Shown: positions 1 to 6,174 of the stretch, piece after piece
Numbering within the stretch: the first letter of the stretch is position 1
Layout: each line of letters begins with the position of its first letter
Notes under the pieces: model-generated
What the model was told of the DNA's origin: nothing
Database searches by the model: none
The model's input: the letters and a program-made list of their open reading frames with translations, nothing else
Assembly: GCA_900553345.1 (NCBI GenBank)
Contig: USDE01000088.1
Span: 1 to 6,174, forward strand
Source: an uncultured Collinsella sp.
GTDB taxonomy: Bacteria; Actinomycetota; Coriobacteriia; Coriobacteriales; Coriobacteriaceae
Length of the DNA: 6,174 bases
Direction of reading: 5' to 3'
Position numbers and translations under genes: made by a program

Positions 1-1
1 C

Positions 2-484
2 CACCATCAACTTAACCTGTATCTGTTTACGCAAATACTGTTCTTCAACGCCATTATCGGCGCACCGGATGCGCATGCGAAAAACTATTCCCTGCTCCTT
101 GGAAACGACGGCGCAGCCATGATGGCTCGAATGTACGATGTCGCATCGGGTTTGGCATATGAGCGCATGCGCCGCCGAGCGCGCCTTGCCATGAGCGTTG
201 GCGGCGAAAACCGTGTGGGACGCATCGGTCCAGGCGCTATCCGCCGATACCACGGTATGGGCGACCCCGCGCTGGAGGCGGCGCTTACCGATGCCGGGCT
301 ATCCGAGAAGTTTTGCTTTGCGGCCATGATGGACCTCGCCTACGAGGTACCCATTTGCATGGAAGAGGTCATGGACGAATATGCCGACCTGCCCGGCATG
401 GCGGACCTGCGCGAGCATATGCTCGGCCCCGTCCGCGAAAACTGCCAGCGCACCATCGACCTCATCAAGGCGGATATGGGCTAG
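2..484 (+). CDS. HipA-family serine/threonine kinase (toxin-type), C-terminal part only
   Basis: The reading frame is open from the window edge (first complete codon at base 2) to a TAG at 482-484, giving the last 160 residues; the real start lies outside. Fragment residues 16-33 carry the HipA catalytic-loop signature (IGAPDAHAKNYS, close to the IGATDGHAKNFS I recall for E. coli HipA), with the putative catalytic Asp at 23. A second motif, MYDVAS, puts the putative Mg-binding Asp at 46. The 23-residue spacing equals that between D309 and D332 of E. coli HipA. A further LAMSVGGEN block is also typical of the family. HipA proteins phosphorylate cytosolic targets such as glutamyl-tRNA synthetase and are usually paired with a DNA-binding HipB antitoxin. 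The N-terminal domain and any hipB gene would lie to the left, so toxin function is inferred. The ATG at 119 falls between the two motifs and is not a credible start. Both catalytic Asp residues are intact, so nothing here suggests a pseudogene. Confidence 0.85.
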   Translation, partial: HHQLNLYLFTQILFFNAIIGAPDAHAKNYSLLLGNDGAAMMARMYDVASGLAYERMRRRARLAMSVGGENRVGRIGPGAIRRYHGMGDPALEAALTDAGLSEKFCFAAMMDLAYEVPICMEEVMDEYADLPGMADLREHMLGPVRENCQRTIDLIKADMG

Positions 485-515
485 ACGCCAATCAATTTCC
501 CATTTCTTAAAAGAA

Positions 516-556
516 GAGAGGGGGCACCCGTCGCAAAAGCTCAGATGCCCCCTCTC
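516..556. terminator. Bidirectional intrinsic terminator between hipA-like gene and pepD
   Basis: A perfect 11-bp inverted repeat (GAGAGGGGGCA at 516-526 and TGCCCCCTCTC at 546-556) encloses a 19-nt loop and sits between two convergent genes. On the minus strand the stem is followed by TTCTTTT, a good tail for ending pepD transcription. On the plus strand the following bases (ATAATGTCATTT) are only moderately T-rich, so termination of the hipA-like transcript may be weaker. Confidence 0.85.
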
Positions 557-611
557 ATAATGTCATTTGCAATCCGCTAGCACGTGGCTCGGACTGCTGC
601 TAGCGCAACCT

Positions 612-2069
612 TTACGCAGCGAGGCGCTTGAGGACGTCGATGAGCAGCTCGTAGAAGCGCTCGGCAGAAGCGAGCTCCATGCTCTCGTCCGGGGTGTGGA
701 CATCGGAGAGCGTCGGGCCCACGGCGATGGCGTCCAGGCCGTGCAGGGCCTCGGCAAACAGGCCGCACTCAAGGCCGGCGTGAATGGACTCGATGCGCAG
801 CTCGGAGCCAAAGAGCTCGCGATAGCTCTCGACAAAGATGTCGCGGACCGGCGAATGCTCGGCATAGCTCCAGCCGGGATACTCGAACTCGAACTTGGCG
901 TCGAAGCCCAGGACATCGGCCAGCGTCTGCAGGCGGTCCTTGAACTCGTTCTGCAGCGAGGTAATCGAGGAGCGCGGGGACAGCATGATCTTGACCTCGT
1001 CGTCAGAAGTGGCAACCACACCGATGTTGGAGGAAACCTCGACGGAGCCGTCGGTGGCGACGTTGCGGCGAATCACGCCGTTAGGGGCAAGACGCAGGGC
1101 GCGGATGAGGGCAAGCGCGGACTTCTGATCCATGGCCTCGACCTCGGCGTCGTCGGCAATCTCGACGGTGCAGGTAAAGCCGGGGTCAAAGACCTCGAGC
1201 TCGGCAGTGACGTCGGCAATGATGCCCTTTGCGATCTGGGCCGCGGCCTCGGCGGCAGCGTGATCAGTGTAGACCAGCTCGGCCTTGCACTCACGGTTGA
1301 TGGCGTTGTCCTTAGTGCCGCCGTTAAAGCTGACGATGGCGGGCTCGCCGGCGACCATCAGGCGGTCGATGATGCGGGCCATGATGAGGTTGCCGTTGCC
1401 GCGCTCCAGGTGGATGTCGGCGCCGGAGTGACCACCCAGCAGGCCGGAGATCTCGAGCGTAAGGGTGCTGCCGGTCTTGTGCTCGCGCACGATCGGGCAG
1501 GTGTAGGTAACGACGACACCGCCGGCGCAGCTGACGGTGGCCACGCCCTCCTCCTCGGAATCGAGGTTGATCATGGTGCGGGCGCTAATCTGGGACTTGT
1601 CGAGCGTCTCGGCGCCAACCAGGCCAGTCTCCTCGTCGGTGGTGAACACGCACTCGAGGGCCGGATGAGCAATCGAATCGTCGTTGAGCACGGTGAGCAT
1701 CAGAGCGACAGCAATGCCGTTGTCGGCGCCCAGGGTGGTGCCGTTAGCGGTGAGGACGCCGTCCTTGACGACCAGGTCGATACCATCGGTCGTAAAGTCG
1801 TGCTCAACGGAGCCAAGCTTGTCGCACACCATGTCGATGTGGCCCTGCAGCATCACGGTCGGGGCATTCTCGGCGCCGGCAGATGCGGGCTTACGAATGA
1901 TGACGTTGTAGACCTCGTCCTGATACACGTCGAGGCCGCGCTCCTTGGCAAACGCAACCAAGAAATCGCTGATGCCCTTCTCGTTGCCAGACCCACGGGG
2001 GATCGCGCTGATCTCCTCAAAGAAATGGAACAGCTGGGCGGGCTCGTAGCCAGTAATCTTGTAGTCCAT
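612..2069 (-). CDS. pepD: Aminoacyl-histidine dipeptidase (Xaa-His dipeptidase, peptidase family M20C)
   Basis: This 485-residue protein matches the length I recall for E. coli PepD (485). The family are cytosolic, zinc-dependent dipeptidases that cleave Xaa-His dipeptides such as carnosine and other unblocked dipeptides. Visible M20 motifs in order are QGHIDMV (H77, D79), TLGADNGI (bridging D116), TTDEETG (catalytic E146, metal ligand E147), INLDSEEEG (D170), the lid-domain GGHSGADIH near 212-220, IHAGLECG near 429-436, and SDVHTPDE (last metal ligand H458). All expected metal ligands are present, so it should be active. The ATG at 2067-2069 is chosen because AAGGAGG lies four bases upstream and the N-terminus MDYKITGYEPAQLF fits the family. 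An in-frame upstream ATG at 2174 would add 35 residues without family similarity. The gene appears to be transcribed alone, ending at the terminator at 516-556. Natural substrates cannot be told from sequence. Confidence 0.95.
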   Translation of the reverse strand: MDYKITGYEPAQLFHFFEEISAIPRGSGNEKGISDFLVAFAKERGLDVYQDEVYNVIIRKPASAGAENAPTVMLQGHIDMVCDKLGSVEHDFTTDGIDLVVKDGVLTANGTTLGADNGIAVALMLTVLNDDSIAHPALECVFTTDEETGLVGAETLDKSQISARTMINLDSEEEGVATVSCAGGVVVTYTCPIVREHKTGSTLTLEISGLLGGHSGADIHLERGNGNLIMARIIDRLMVAGEPAIVSFNGGTKDNAINRECKAELVYTDHAAAEAAAQIAKGIIADVTAELEVFDPGFTCTVEIADDAEVEAMDQKSALALIRALRLAPNGVIRRNVATDGSVEVSSNIGVVATSDDEVKIMLSPRSSITSLQNEFKDRLQTLADVLGFDAKFEFEYPGWSYAEHSPVRDIFVESYRELFGSELRIESIHAGLECGLFAEALHGLDAIAVGPTLSDVHTPDESMELASAERFYELLIDVLKRLAA

Positions 2070-2113
2070 GGTGCCTCCTTGGCGCAACTGGTTAGACAAT
2101 AAGACATGCGCCT

Positions 2114-2142
2114 TGTATATTCCCAGACTTCGTTTGCATAAA
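2114..2142 (-). promoter_or_regulatory. Candidate sigma-70-type promoter for pepD
   Basis: On the minus strand, TTTATG (2137-2142) and TATACA (2114-2119) are separated by 17 bp and would place the transcript start about 35-40 nt upstream of the pepD ATG. The -10 matches consensus at four of six positions and the -35 at three of six, so this is only a weak candidate. Its position just upstream of a well-spaced Shine-Dalgarno sequence supports it. Confidence 0.3.
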
Positions 2143-2225
2143 CCACTCGAAAACGCCGAGCGCCCTCGCATCATCGGCTAACGGTGGACCGCATAGCGTA
2201 ACGGTCACAACTTCACAGCTCTACA

Positions 2226-2257
2226 AATCGAGGCGCCCTTGCCGGAACGCCTCGATT
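2226..2257 (-). terminator. Hairpin after clpC, probable terminator
   Basis: A perfect 10-bp inverted repeat (AATCGAGGCG at 2226-2235, CGCCTCGATT at 2248-2257) with a 12-nt loop lies 25 bp beyond the clpC stop codon. In the direction of clpC transcription the stem ends in GATT followed by TGT, so the T-tract is short. It is probably an intrinsic terminator of moderate strength or a 3'-end stabilising stem, which makes pepD a separate transcription unit. Confidence 0.6.
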
Positions 2258-2282
2258 GCACAGATCAAATTGTCGCCACACC

Positions 2283-4925
2283 CTACAGCGCGCCGGAACC
2301 GGCTTGCATCATGCCGCCGGGGCCCGAGGTCACGCCGCCGCTCACGGGCGCGGCGTTGCCGGTGTGCGGTGCCGCCGGGGCGGTATCGCCACCGAGCGTG
2401 CCCGCCGGACGCGGTGCCGGGATCTCGCCCGTGCCGTGGCTAAAGACAAACTTGCCATCGGCCACGTCGCACAGGACGGTATCGCCCTCGCCCCACTCGC
2501 CGGCCAGAAGCTCCTCGGACAGCGGGTCCTCGATGAGCTTTTGGATGGCACGGCGCAGCGGACGCGCACCGTTGGTGAGGTCGGTGCCCTCGGCCACGAT
2601 CTTGTCATAGGCCGCATCGGTGAGCTTGATGTTCATGCCGTTGGCAATCAAACGCTGACGTAGGTCGTCCACCAGCAGGTGCGCGATCTTGGTGAGATTC
2701 TCGCCCGAGAGCTTCTGGAACACCACGATGTCGTCGATACGGTTGAGCAGCTCGGGGCGGAACAGGCGCTTGAGCTCGCCCATCGCGCGACCACGGATCT
2801 CACTCGACGTGAGACCCTGCTCGCCGGTGGTGCCAAAGCCAACGCTCGCATCCTGCGCAATCTCGCGGGCGCCCACGTTGGACGTCATGATGATCACGGT
2901 GTTGCGGAAGTCGACCGTCTTGCCCTGGCTATCGGTCAGACGACCCTCCTCCAGCACCTGCAGCAAGATGTTGAAGATGTCGGGATGCGCCTTCTCGATC
3001 TCGTCGAACAGCACGACCGAGTACGGGTGGCGACGAACGGCCTTGGTAAGCTGGCCACCCTCGTCGTGACCGACGTAACCAGGAGGGCTACCGATGAGCT
3101 TGGAGACCTCGAACTCGCTACCGAACTCGGACATGTCGAAGCTGATGAGCGCATCCTTGCTGCCAAAGAGGTACTCGGCGAGCGTCTTGGCGAGCTCGGT
3201 CTTGCCCGTGCCGGTGGGACCCAGGAAGATAAAGCTGCCGCCGGGGCGACGCGGATCCTTGAGGGGTGAGCGGCTGCGGCGCACGGCCTTGGCAACTGCC
3301 TCGACAGCCTCATCCTGACCGATGATGCGCGTCTTGAGCACGCTTTCGGCTTGCAGCAGGCGACGGCTCTCGCTCTCGGTAAGCGAGGACACCGGCACGC
3401 CCGAGGTCACGGACACGATATCGGCGATCTGACTCACATCGATGGTGAGCGGACTGGCGTCGAGCTCGGCGGTCCAGGCAGCCTTGGCCTCGGCAAGCTC
3501 AATCTCGGCGGCCTTCTGCTGCTCGGTGATCTCGGCGGCCTTGTTCATGTCGTCGCTCTCGGTGGCCTCCTGCGCGGCGGCCTTAAGCTCCTCCACGCGA
3601 TGCTCGGCCTCACGCACCGGCTCGGGCGCGCGATTCGCGGCGATGCGAGCGCGGGCGCCGGCCTCGTCGATGAGGTCGATGGCCTTATCGGGCAGGAAGC
3701 GATCCTGGATGTAGCGGTTGGAAAGGTTCGCGGCGGCCTCGATAGCACCCTGCGTATAGCGCACATGGTGGTGCTCCTCGTAGCGCGGCTTGAGCGCGGT
3801 CAGAATCTTGACCGTGTCCTCGACGCTCGGCTCCTCGACATCGATGGTCTGGAAGCGACGCTCAAAGGCCGGGTCCTTGGTGAGGTACTTGCGGAATTCC
3901 TCGGCCGTGGTGGCGCCGATAATCTGGAAGGCGCCGCGCGCAAGCACGGGCTTGAGCATGGAGCTCGCGTCGATGGAGCCCTCGGCAGAACCGGCACCGA
4001 TGATGGTGTGCATTTCATCGATAAACAGGATGACGTCGTCGGCTTCGGTGGCCTCCTGGATCACGTTCTTGAGGCGCTCCTCAAACTCGCCGCGATACTT
4101 GGCACCCGCCACGAGGCCCGGCAGGTCGAGCGTCCAGATATTCTGGTTCATGAGGTTCTCGGGCACGTTGCCGGCTGCAATCTGCTGAGCCAGGCCCTCG
4201 ACGATGGCCGTCTTGCCCACGCCGGGGTCGCCCAGAATAAGCGGATTGTTCTTGGTACGGCGCGAAAGAATTTCCATCATACGCTGGACTTCCTTTTCGC
4301 GACCGATTACAGGGTCGAGCTCGCCGTCGCGCGCCTTCTGTGTGAGGTTGGTCGCGAACTGCTTAAGCGTATCGGTGCCACTCCCCTTTTGCTGAGAGGC
4401 ATCCGAGCCGCTAAAGAACGGCAGGCCCGCACCGGGACGACCAGCACCGGCGCCGGCGAGCGGACGCTTCTTGTCCTGGTCCTTGGCGGTGAGTTTCTCG
4501 ATAGCCTTTTTGATGGAGGCGGACGACACACCCAGGCGCATGAGGATGTCCATGGCCATGCCGTTGCCCTCTTCGACGATGCCGATCAGCAAGTGCTCGG
4601 TCGACACGTAGGTCTGGTTGTTCTCACGCGCCACACGGAATGAACGCTCCATCACGCTAATGACGAGCGGCGTAAAGGCGAGCTTGGCCGCCTCGGTCTC
4701 CTCACTGGGCTCGGGAACCGTGGTCTGGACCTCTTTGAGAGTATCCATGATGTCATCGTAGGAGATGTCGAGCGAACGCAGCGCCTCGGCGGCAATGCCC
4801 TCGTCCTCCTTGGCAAGCGCGAGCAGCAGGTGCTCGGTGCCCACCTTATTTGAATGAAGATCGAGCGCCTCCTGTTTGGCCATCGACATGACCTTGCGCG
4901 CTCGATCGGTAAATCTATCTAACAT
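2283..4925 (-). CDS. clpC: ATP-dependent Clp protease ATP-binding subunit ClpC (Hsp100/AAA+ unfoldase)
   Basis: This is an 880-residue ClpC. The family forms hexamers that unfold substrates and thread them into ClpP for degradation in the cytosol. Domains in order: duplicated Clp-N domain (about 1-148, with GTEH and STEH motifs at 30-33 and 108-111); Gly/Ala/Pro linker (about 151-185); AAA-1 with Walker A GDPGVGKT (232-239), pore loop KYRGE (277-281) and Walker B VILFIDE (298-304); helical M domain (about 433-484); AAA-2 with Walker A GPTGTGKT (569-576), pore loop GYVG (616-619), Walker B VVLFDE (637-642), a ClpP-docking VGF loop (695-697) and sensor-2 GARPLRR (786-792). A Gly/Pro/Ala-rich tail follows from about 832. 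The ATG at 4923-4925 is preferred because AGAGGA lies six bases upstream and [12 protein letters not shown] fits the family; the in-frame ATG at 5003 has no ribosome-binding site and would translate the leader hairpin. No ctsR, mcsA or mcsB lies next to it, unlike the Bacillus operon. The M-domain sequence is unusual (see findings). Confidence 0.97.
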   Translation of the reverse strand: MLDRFTDRARKVMSMAKQEALDLHSNKVGTEHLLLALAKEDEGIAAEALRSLDISYDDIMDTLKEVQTTVPEPSEETEAAKLAFTPLVISVMERSFRVARENNQTYVSTEHLLIGIVEEGNGMAMDILMRLGVSSASIKKAIEKLTAKDQDKKRPLAGAGAGRPGAGLPFFSGSDASQQKGSGTDTLKQFATNLTQKARDGELDPVIGREKEVQRMMEILSRRTKNNPLILGDPGVGKTAIVEGLAQQIAAGNVPENLMNQNIWTLDLPGLVAGAKYRGEFEERLKNVIQEATEADDVILFIDEMHTIIGAGSAEGSIDASSMLKPVLARGAFQIIGATTAEEFRKYLTKDPAFERRFQTIDVEEPSVEDTVKILTALKPRYEEHHHVRYTQGAIEAAANLSNRYIQDRFLPDKAIDLIDEAGARARIAANRAPEPVREAEHRVEELKAAAQEATESDDMNKAAEITEQQKAAEIELAEAKAAWTAELDASPLTIDVSQIADIVSVTSGVPVSSLTESESRRLLQAESVLKTRIIGQDEAVEAVAKAVRRSRSPLKDPRRPGGSFIFLGPTGTGKTELAKTLAEYLFGSKDALISFDMSEFGSEFEVSKLIGSPPGYVGHDEGGQLTKAVRRHPYSVVLFDEIEKAHPDIFNILLQVLEEGRLTDSQGKTVDFRNTVIIMTSNVGAREIAQDASVGFGTTGEQGLTSSEIRGRAMGELKRLFRPELLNRIDDIVVFQKLSGENLTKIAHLLVDDLRQRLIANGMNIKLTDAAYDKIVAEGTDLTNGARPLRRAIQKLIEDPLSEELLAGEWGEGDTVLCDVADGKFVFSHGTGEIPAPRPAGTLGGDTAPAAPHTGNAAPVSGGVTSGPGGMMQAGSGAL

Positions 4926-4930
4926 GCTAG

Positions 4931-4938
4931 TTCCTCTT
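4931..4938 (-). promoter_or_regulatory. Ribosome-binding site deciding the clpC start
   Basis: On the minus strand AGAGGAA precedes the clpC ATG (4925) at normal spacing. No comparable purine run precedes the alternative ATG at 5003, so this site fixes the shorter 880-residue product. The site is flanked by two copies of AACTAGC (4926-4932 and 4945-4951). Confidence 0.7.
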
Positions 4939-4961
4939 AGACGAGCTAGTTTTTTCAAACG

Positions 4962-4989
4962 CAAAGCGCCGCCCCGCGGCAGCGCTTTG
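4962..4989 (-). other. GC-rich hairpin in the clpC leader
   Basis: CAAAGCGC (4962-4969) and GCGCTTTG (4982-4989) pair perfectly over 8 bp. Beyond one C-A mismatch three more GC pairs (GCC with GGC) close a four-base loop. It lies 36 bp upstream of the clpC ATG and downstream of the candidate promoter, so it would be in the 5' untranslated RNA. No T-run follows it on either strand, which argues against a simple terminator. It may stabilise the mRNA or affect expression; that role is inference. Confidence 0.55.
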
Positions 4990-5007
4990 GTCTCTTTACC
5001 CATATGG

Positions 5008-5037
5008 AGTATATGTTAACAGCTGGAGGAATATCTA
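5008..5037 (-). promoter_or_regulatory. Candidate clpC promoter
   Basis: On the minus strand the -10 is TATACT (5008-5013), five of six consensus bases, and the -35 is TAGATA (5032-5037), four of six, with an 18-bp spacer. Transcription would start near 5001, giving a leader of about 75 nt. A short inverted repeat, CATAT-N5-ATATG (5001-5015), overlaps the -10 and start region and could be an operator. No CIRCE or HAIR heat-shock element is visible. Confidence 0.45.
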
Positions 5038-5069
5038 TAAACCCGGCTCACATGAATGCAGGTTATGAC

Positions 5070-5097
5070 CGCATCGCGGGACTCACCGCGCGATGCG
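5070..5097 (-). terminator. Hairpin after the TetR gene, possible terminator
   Basis: Perfect 9-bp arms (CGCATCGCG at 5070-5078, CGCGATGCG at 5089-5097) enclose a 10-nt loop about 25 bp past the TetR stop codon, before the candidate clpC promoter. The stem is GC-rich but GTCATAACC follows, with no T-tract. It may therefore be a weak or Rho-assisted terminator, a processing stem, or a by-product of the imperfect repeat in this area. Confidence 0.4.
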
Positions 5098-5122
5098 CGA
5101 CGGGCGCCCCGCAAGAGAAACC

Positions 5123-5812
5123 CTAGACGTCTTTCACCACGTCGGGACTCGTCGCACGCGATGCGCGATAGGCATCGGCCTCCTTGGAGACGCGTTCGAG
5201 CAGCTCGGATGTATCGACGCCCTCGACTTGCGCGACCGTTTCAACCGTCTGCATGGCGACCGCCCTCAGGTACGCGCACGCGCTGTCCCCCAGCTGCTCG
5301 AGGTCTATCTCCTCGCCGCCCTCCCGGGCAAAGCCGACCGCCATCACAAAGCCCATGATGCCCGAGACCAGAAAGCCCACCGCAAAGCTCGAATCTGCCT
5401 TGAGCTCTTCTCCGTCGGGGTGGACGATCTCTCTCACGCGGTCGATGATGATCGTATGGATGCCCTGCACGACCTGCTCGGCGGCACCCGCCCTCATGGT
5501 GATGACGATGCGCCGCAGCAGGCAGCGGACGTCGCGCCGGTCGAACGCCGAAAGGTCGCCCTCACTCGAAAAATGCCAGAGGGCATCGGTGATAAGCTCG
5601 TTATCCTGCAGCAGCTGAGTCATGGCGATGGCGACGAGTTCATCGAAATCGTGAAAATAGTAGTAAAACGTTCCGCGATTGCACTGGGCGACGCGGGTCA
5701 CCTCGCCAACCGACAGCTCGAAGATGCTGTTGTTCTCGATGAGCTCCCAAAACGCCTCGATGATACGGGTGCGCGCATCGGGCGCATCGGCGTCCTTACG
5801 CGGTCTCGCCAT
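5123..5812 (-). CDS. TetR/AcrR-family transcriptional regulator
   Basis: The product is 229 residues with the two-part layout of TetR regulators. An N-terminal DNA-binding domain (about 10-60) contains a helix-turn-helix of the form LSVGEVTRVAQCNRGTFYYY (33-52) followed by FHDFDELV, the classic GTFYYYF...L signature. The C-terminal two thirds are helical and variable, as expected for ligand binding and dimerisation, with a hydrophobic stretch at about 143-161. Ligand and target genes cannot be read from sequence. The ATG at 5810-5812 (MARPRK) is chosen because this N-terminus is common in the family. A GTG at 5819-5821, with AGGGA four bases upstream, would add three residues and is a real alternative. 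Either start lies inside the end of the upstream activase-like gene (overlap 17 or 26 bp), implying co-transcription and probably translational coupling. Autoregulation and control of that partner gene are likely but inferred. Confidence 0.92.
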   Translation of the reverse strand: MARPRKDADAPDARTRIIEAFWELIENNSIFELSVGEVTRVAQCNRGTFYYYFHDFDELVAIAMTQLLQDNELITDALWHFSSEGDLSAFDRRDVRCLLRRIVITMRAGAAEQVVQGIHTIIIDRVREIVHPDGEELKADSSFAVGFLVSGIMGFVMAVGFAREGGEEIDLEQLGDSACAYLRAVAMQTVETVAQVEGVDTSELLERVSKEADAYRASRATSPDVVKDV

Positions 5813-6173
5813 GCGCCTCACCGCATCCCTGCGCCTTGGCGTTCATGATGAGCATCTGAAGACGGTTCTCCACGTTGGCGAAGCTCACGTCGGGATCGTA
5901 GTCGAGCGGCAGGAACTGCGCCGTGGGATACTGCTCCTTGAGCGCATGGATGAGCCCGCGCCCCACGACATGGTTGGGCAGACACCCGAACGGCTGCAGG
6001 ATCACGAAGTTGCGGCAGCCGCGCTTGGCGTGCTCGAGGATCTCCGCCGGAATCAGCACGCCCTCGCCCGCATCGAACGTATGGTGCAGGATCTTATCGC
6101 TCGCGCGCACGAGCTCGGGCATGCGCGTCGGCGGCTCGTAGAGCGGGCTCGCCGCGCCCAGGCGGTCGCAACG
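5796..6173 (-). CDS. Large acyl-CoA dehydratase activase-like protein (2-hydroxyacyl-CoA dehydratase activase family), C-terminal fragment
   Basis: The frame is open from the right edge to a TAA at 5796-5798, giving the last 125 residues. The block CRNFVILQPFGCLPNHVVGRG, then PLDYDPDVSFANVENRLQ, matches the C-terminal part of long activase-related proteins as I know them, in which an ATPase domain related to HgdC/BcrA is fused to regions resembling dehydratase subunits. Cysteines in CRNF and FGCLPNH are candidate iron-sulfur ligands. HgdC-type activators pass an electron, driven by ATP, to (R)-2-hydroxyacyl-CoA dehydratases in anaerobes. The role of these long fused forms is not established, and the diagnostic ATPase domain is outside the window, so the family call rests on the C-terminus alone. 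The ATG at 6122 is internal, since coding similarity continues upstream (LYEPPTRMPEL). The gene overlaps the TetR gene downstream. Confidence 0.75.
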   Translation of the reverse strand, partial: RCDRLGAASPLYEPPTRMPELVRASDKILHHTFDAGEGVLIPAEILEHAKRGCRNFVILQPFGCLPNHVVGRGLIHALKEQYPTAQFLPLDYDPDVSFANVENRLQMLIMNAKAQGCGEAHGETA

Positions 6174-6174
6174 G

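Noticed and set aside
485..611. Possible small gene or tRNA in the spacer between the hipA-like gene and pepD
   Set aside because: Only the terminator hairpin is visible; there is no cloverleaf, and no start codon with a ribosome-binding site leading a sensible frame.
567..2102. Long + strand open frame (511 codons) opposite pepD
   Set aside because: It is antisense to a clearly conserved M20C protein with all metal ligands in place. Its translation has no recognisable motifs and reflects the GC-rich third-position bias of the real gene.
2070..2174. N-terminally extended PepD starting at 2174 (35 more residues)
   Set aside because: The extension has no family similarity and spans the strong Shine-Dalgarno sequence of the ATG at 2069, which gives the usual family length.
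3351..4643. Long + strand open frame (430 codons) opposite clpC
   Set aside because: It is antisense to the conserved AAA-1, M and early AAA-2 regions of ClpC. The translation is Leu/Gly/His-rich without domain features, as expected of a shadow frame.
4985..5000. CtsR-box-like direct repeat (GGTAAAG and GACCAAA on the minus strand) downstream of the clpC -10
   Set aside because: Each half matches the heptad GGTCAAA at only five of seven positions and the halves are 8 rather than 10 bases apart. No ctsR gene is nearby.
4926..5003. N-terminally extended ClpC starting at 5003 (26 more residues)
   Set aside because: There is no ribosome-binding site before that ATG, the added residues do not resemble ClpC N-termini, and the candidate promoter would start transcription at about this point.
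5093..5848. + strand open frame (251 codons) opposite the TetR and activase-like genes
   Set aside because: It covers two genes with recognisable family motifs on the minus strand and shows no motifs of its own.

Overview
The window looks like chromosomal DNA of a high-GC, probably anaerobic, Gram-positive bacterium. My best guess is a Coriobacteriia-type actinomycete such as Collinsella. This rests on GC-rich codon use throughout, a full-length ClpC-type Hsp100 protein, and the C-terminus of a large (R)-2-hydroxyacyl-CoA dehydratase activase-like protein, a family typical of strict anaerobes. The assignment is inference; no rRNA or other marker gene is present.

Layout, left to right. At the left edge lies the C-terminal part of a HipA-family kinase on the + strand (2-484, its start is outside the window). 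It converges on a minus-strand M20C dipeptidase gene, pepD (612-2069), and the two share a strong bidirectional hairpin terminator (516-556). About 210 bp separate pepD from clpC (2283-4925, minus strand). This spacer holds a hairpin just after the clpC stop (2226-2257), a repeated TAACGGT motif and a weak candidate pepD promoter. Upstream of clpC is a leader of about 75 nt with a GC-rich hairpin (4962-4989), a candidate promoter and a small palindrome over the -10. To the right, a TetR-family regulator gene (5123-5812, minus) overlaps the end of the activase-like gene (5796 to the window edge, minus), so these two form an operon.

How the genes relate: clpC encodes the unfoldase that feeds a ClpP peptidase and so acts in protein quality control. 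PepD is a cytosolic dipeptidase that could finish the breakdown of peptides, but it appears to be a separate transcription unit. The TetR gene is probably co-transcribed with, and may control, the activase-like gene. The HipA fragment belongs to a separate unit on the other strand. I see no CRISPR array, transposon, tRNA or rRNA.

The window is mostly conserved housekeeping genes, and I do not see clear evidence for a wholly new system. The points most worth checking are the altered M-domain and long low-complexity tail of ClpC, the structured clpC leader, and the TetR/activase gene pair.
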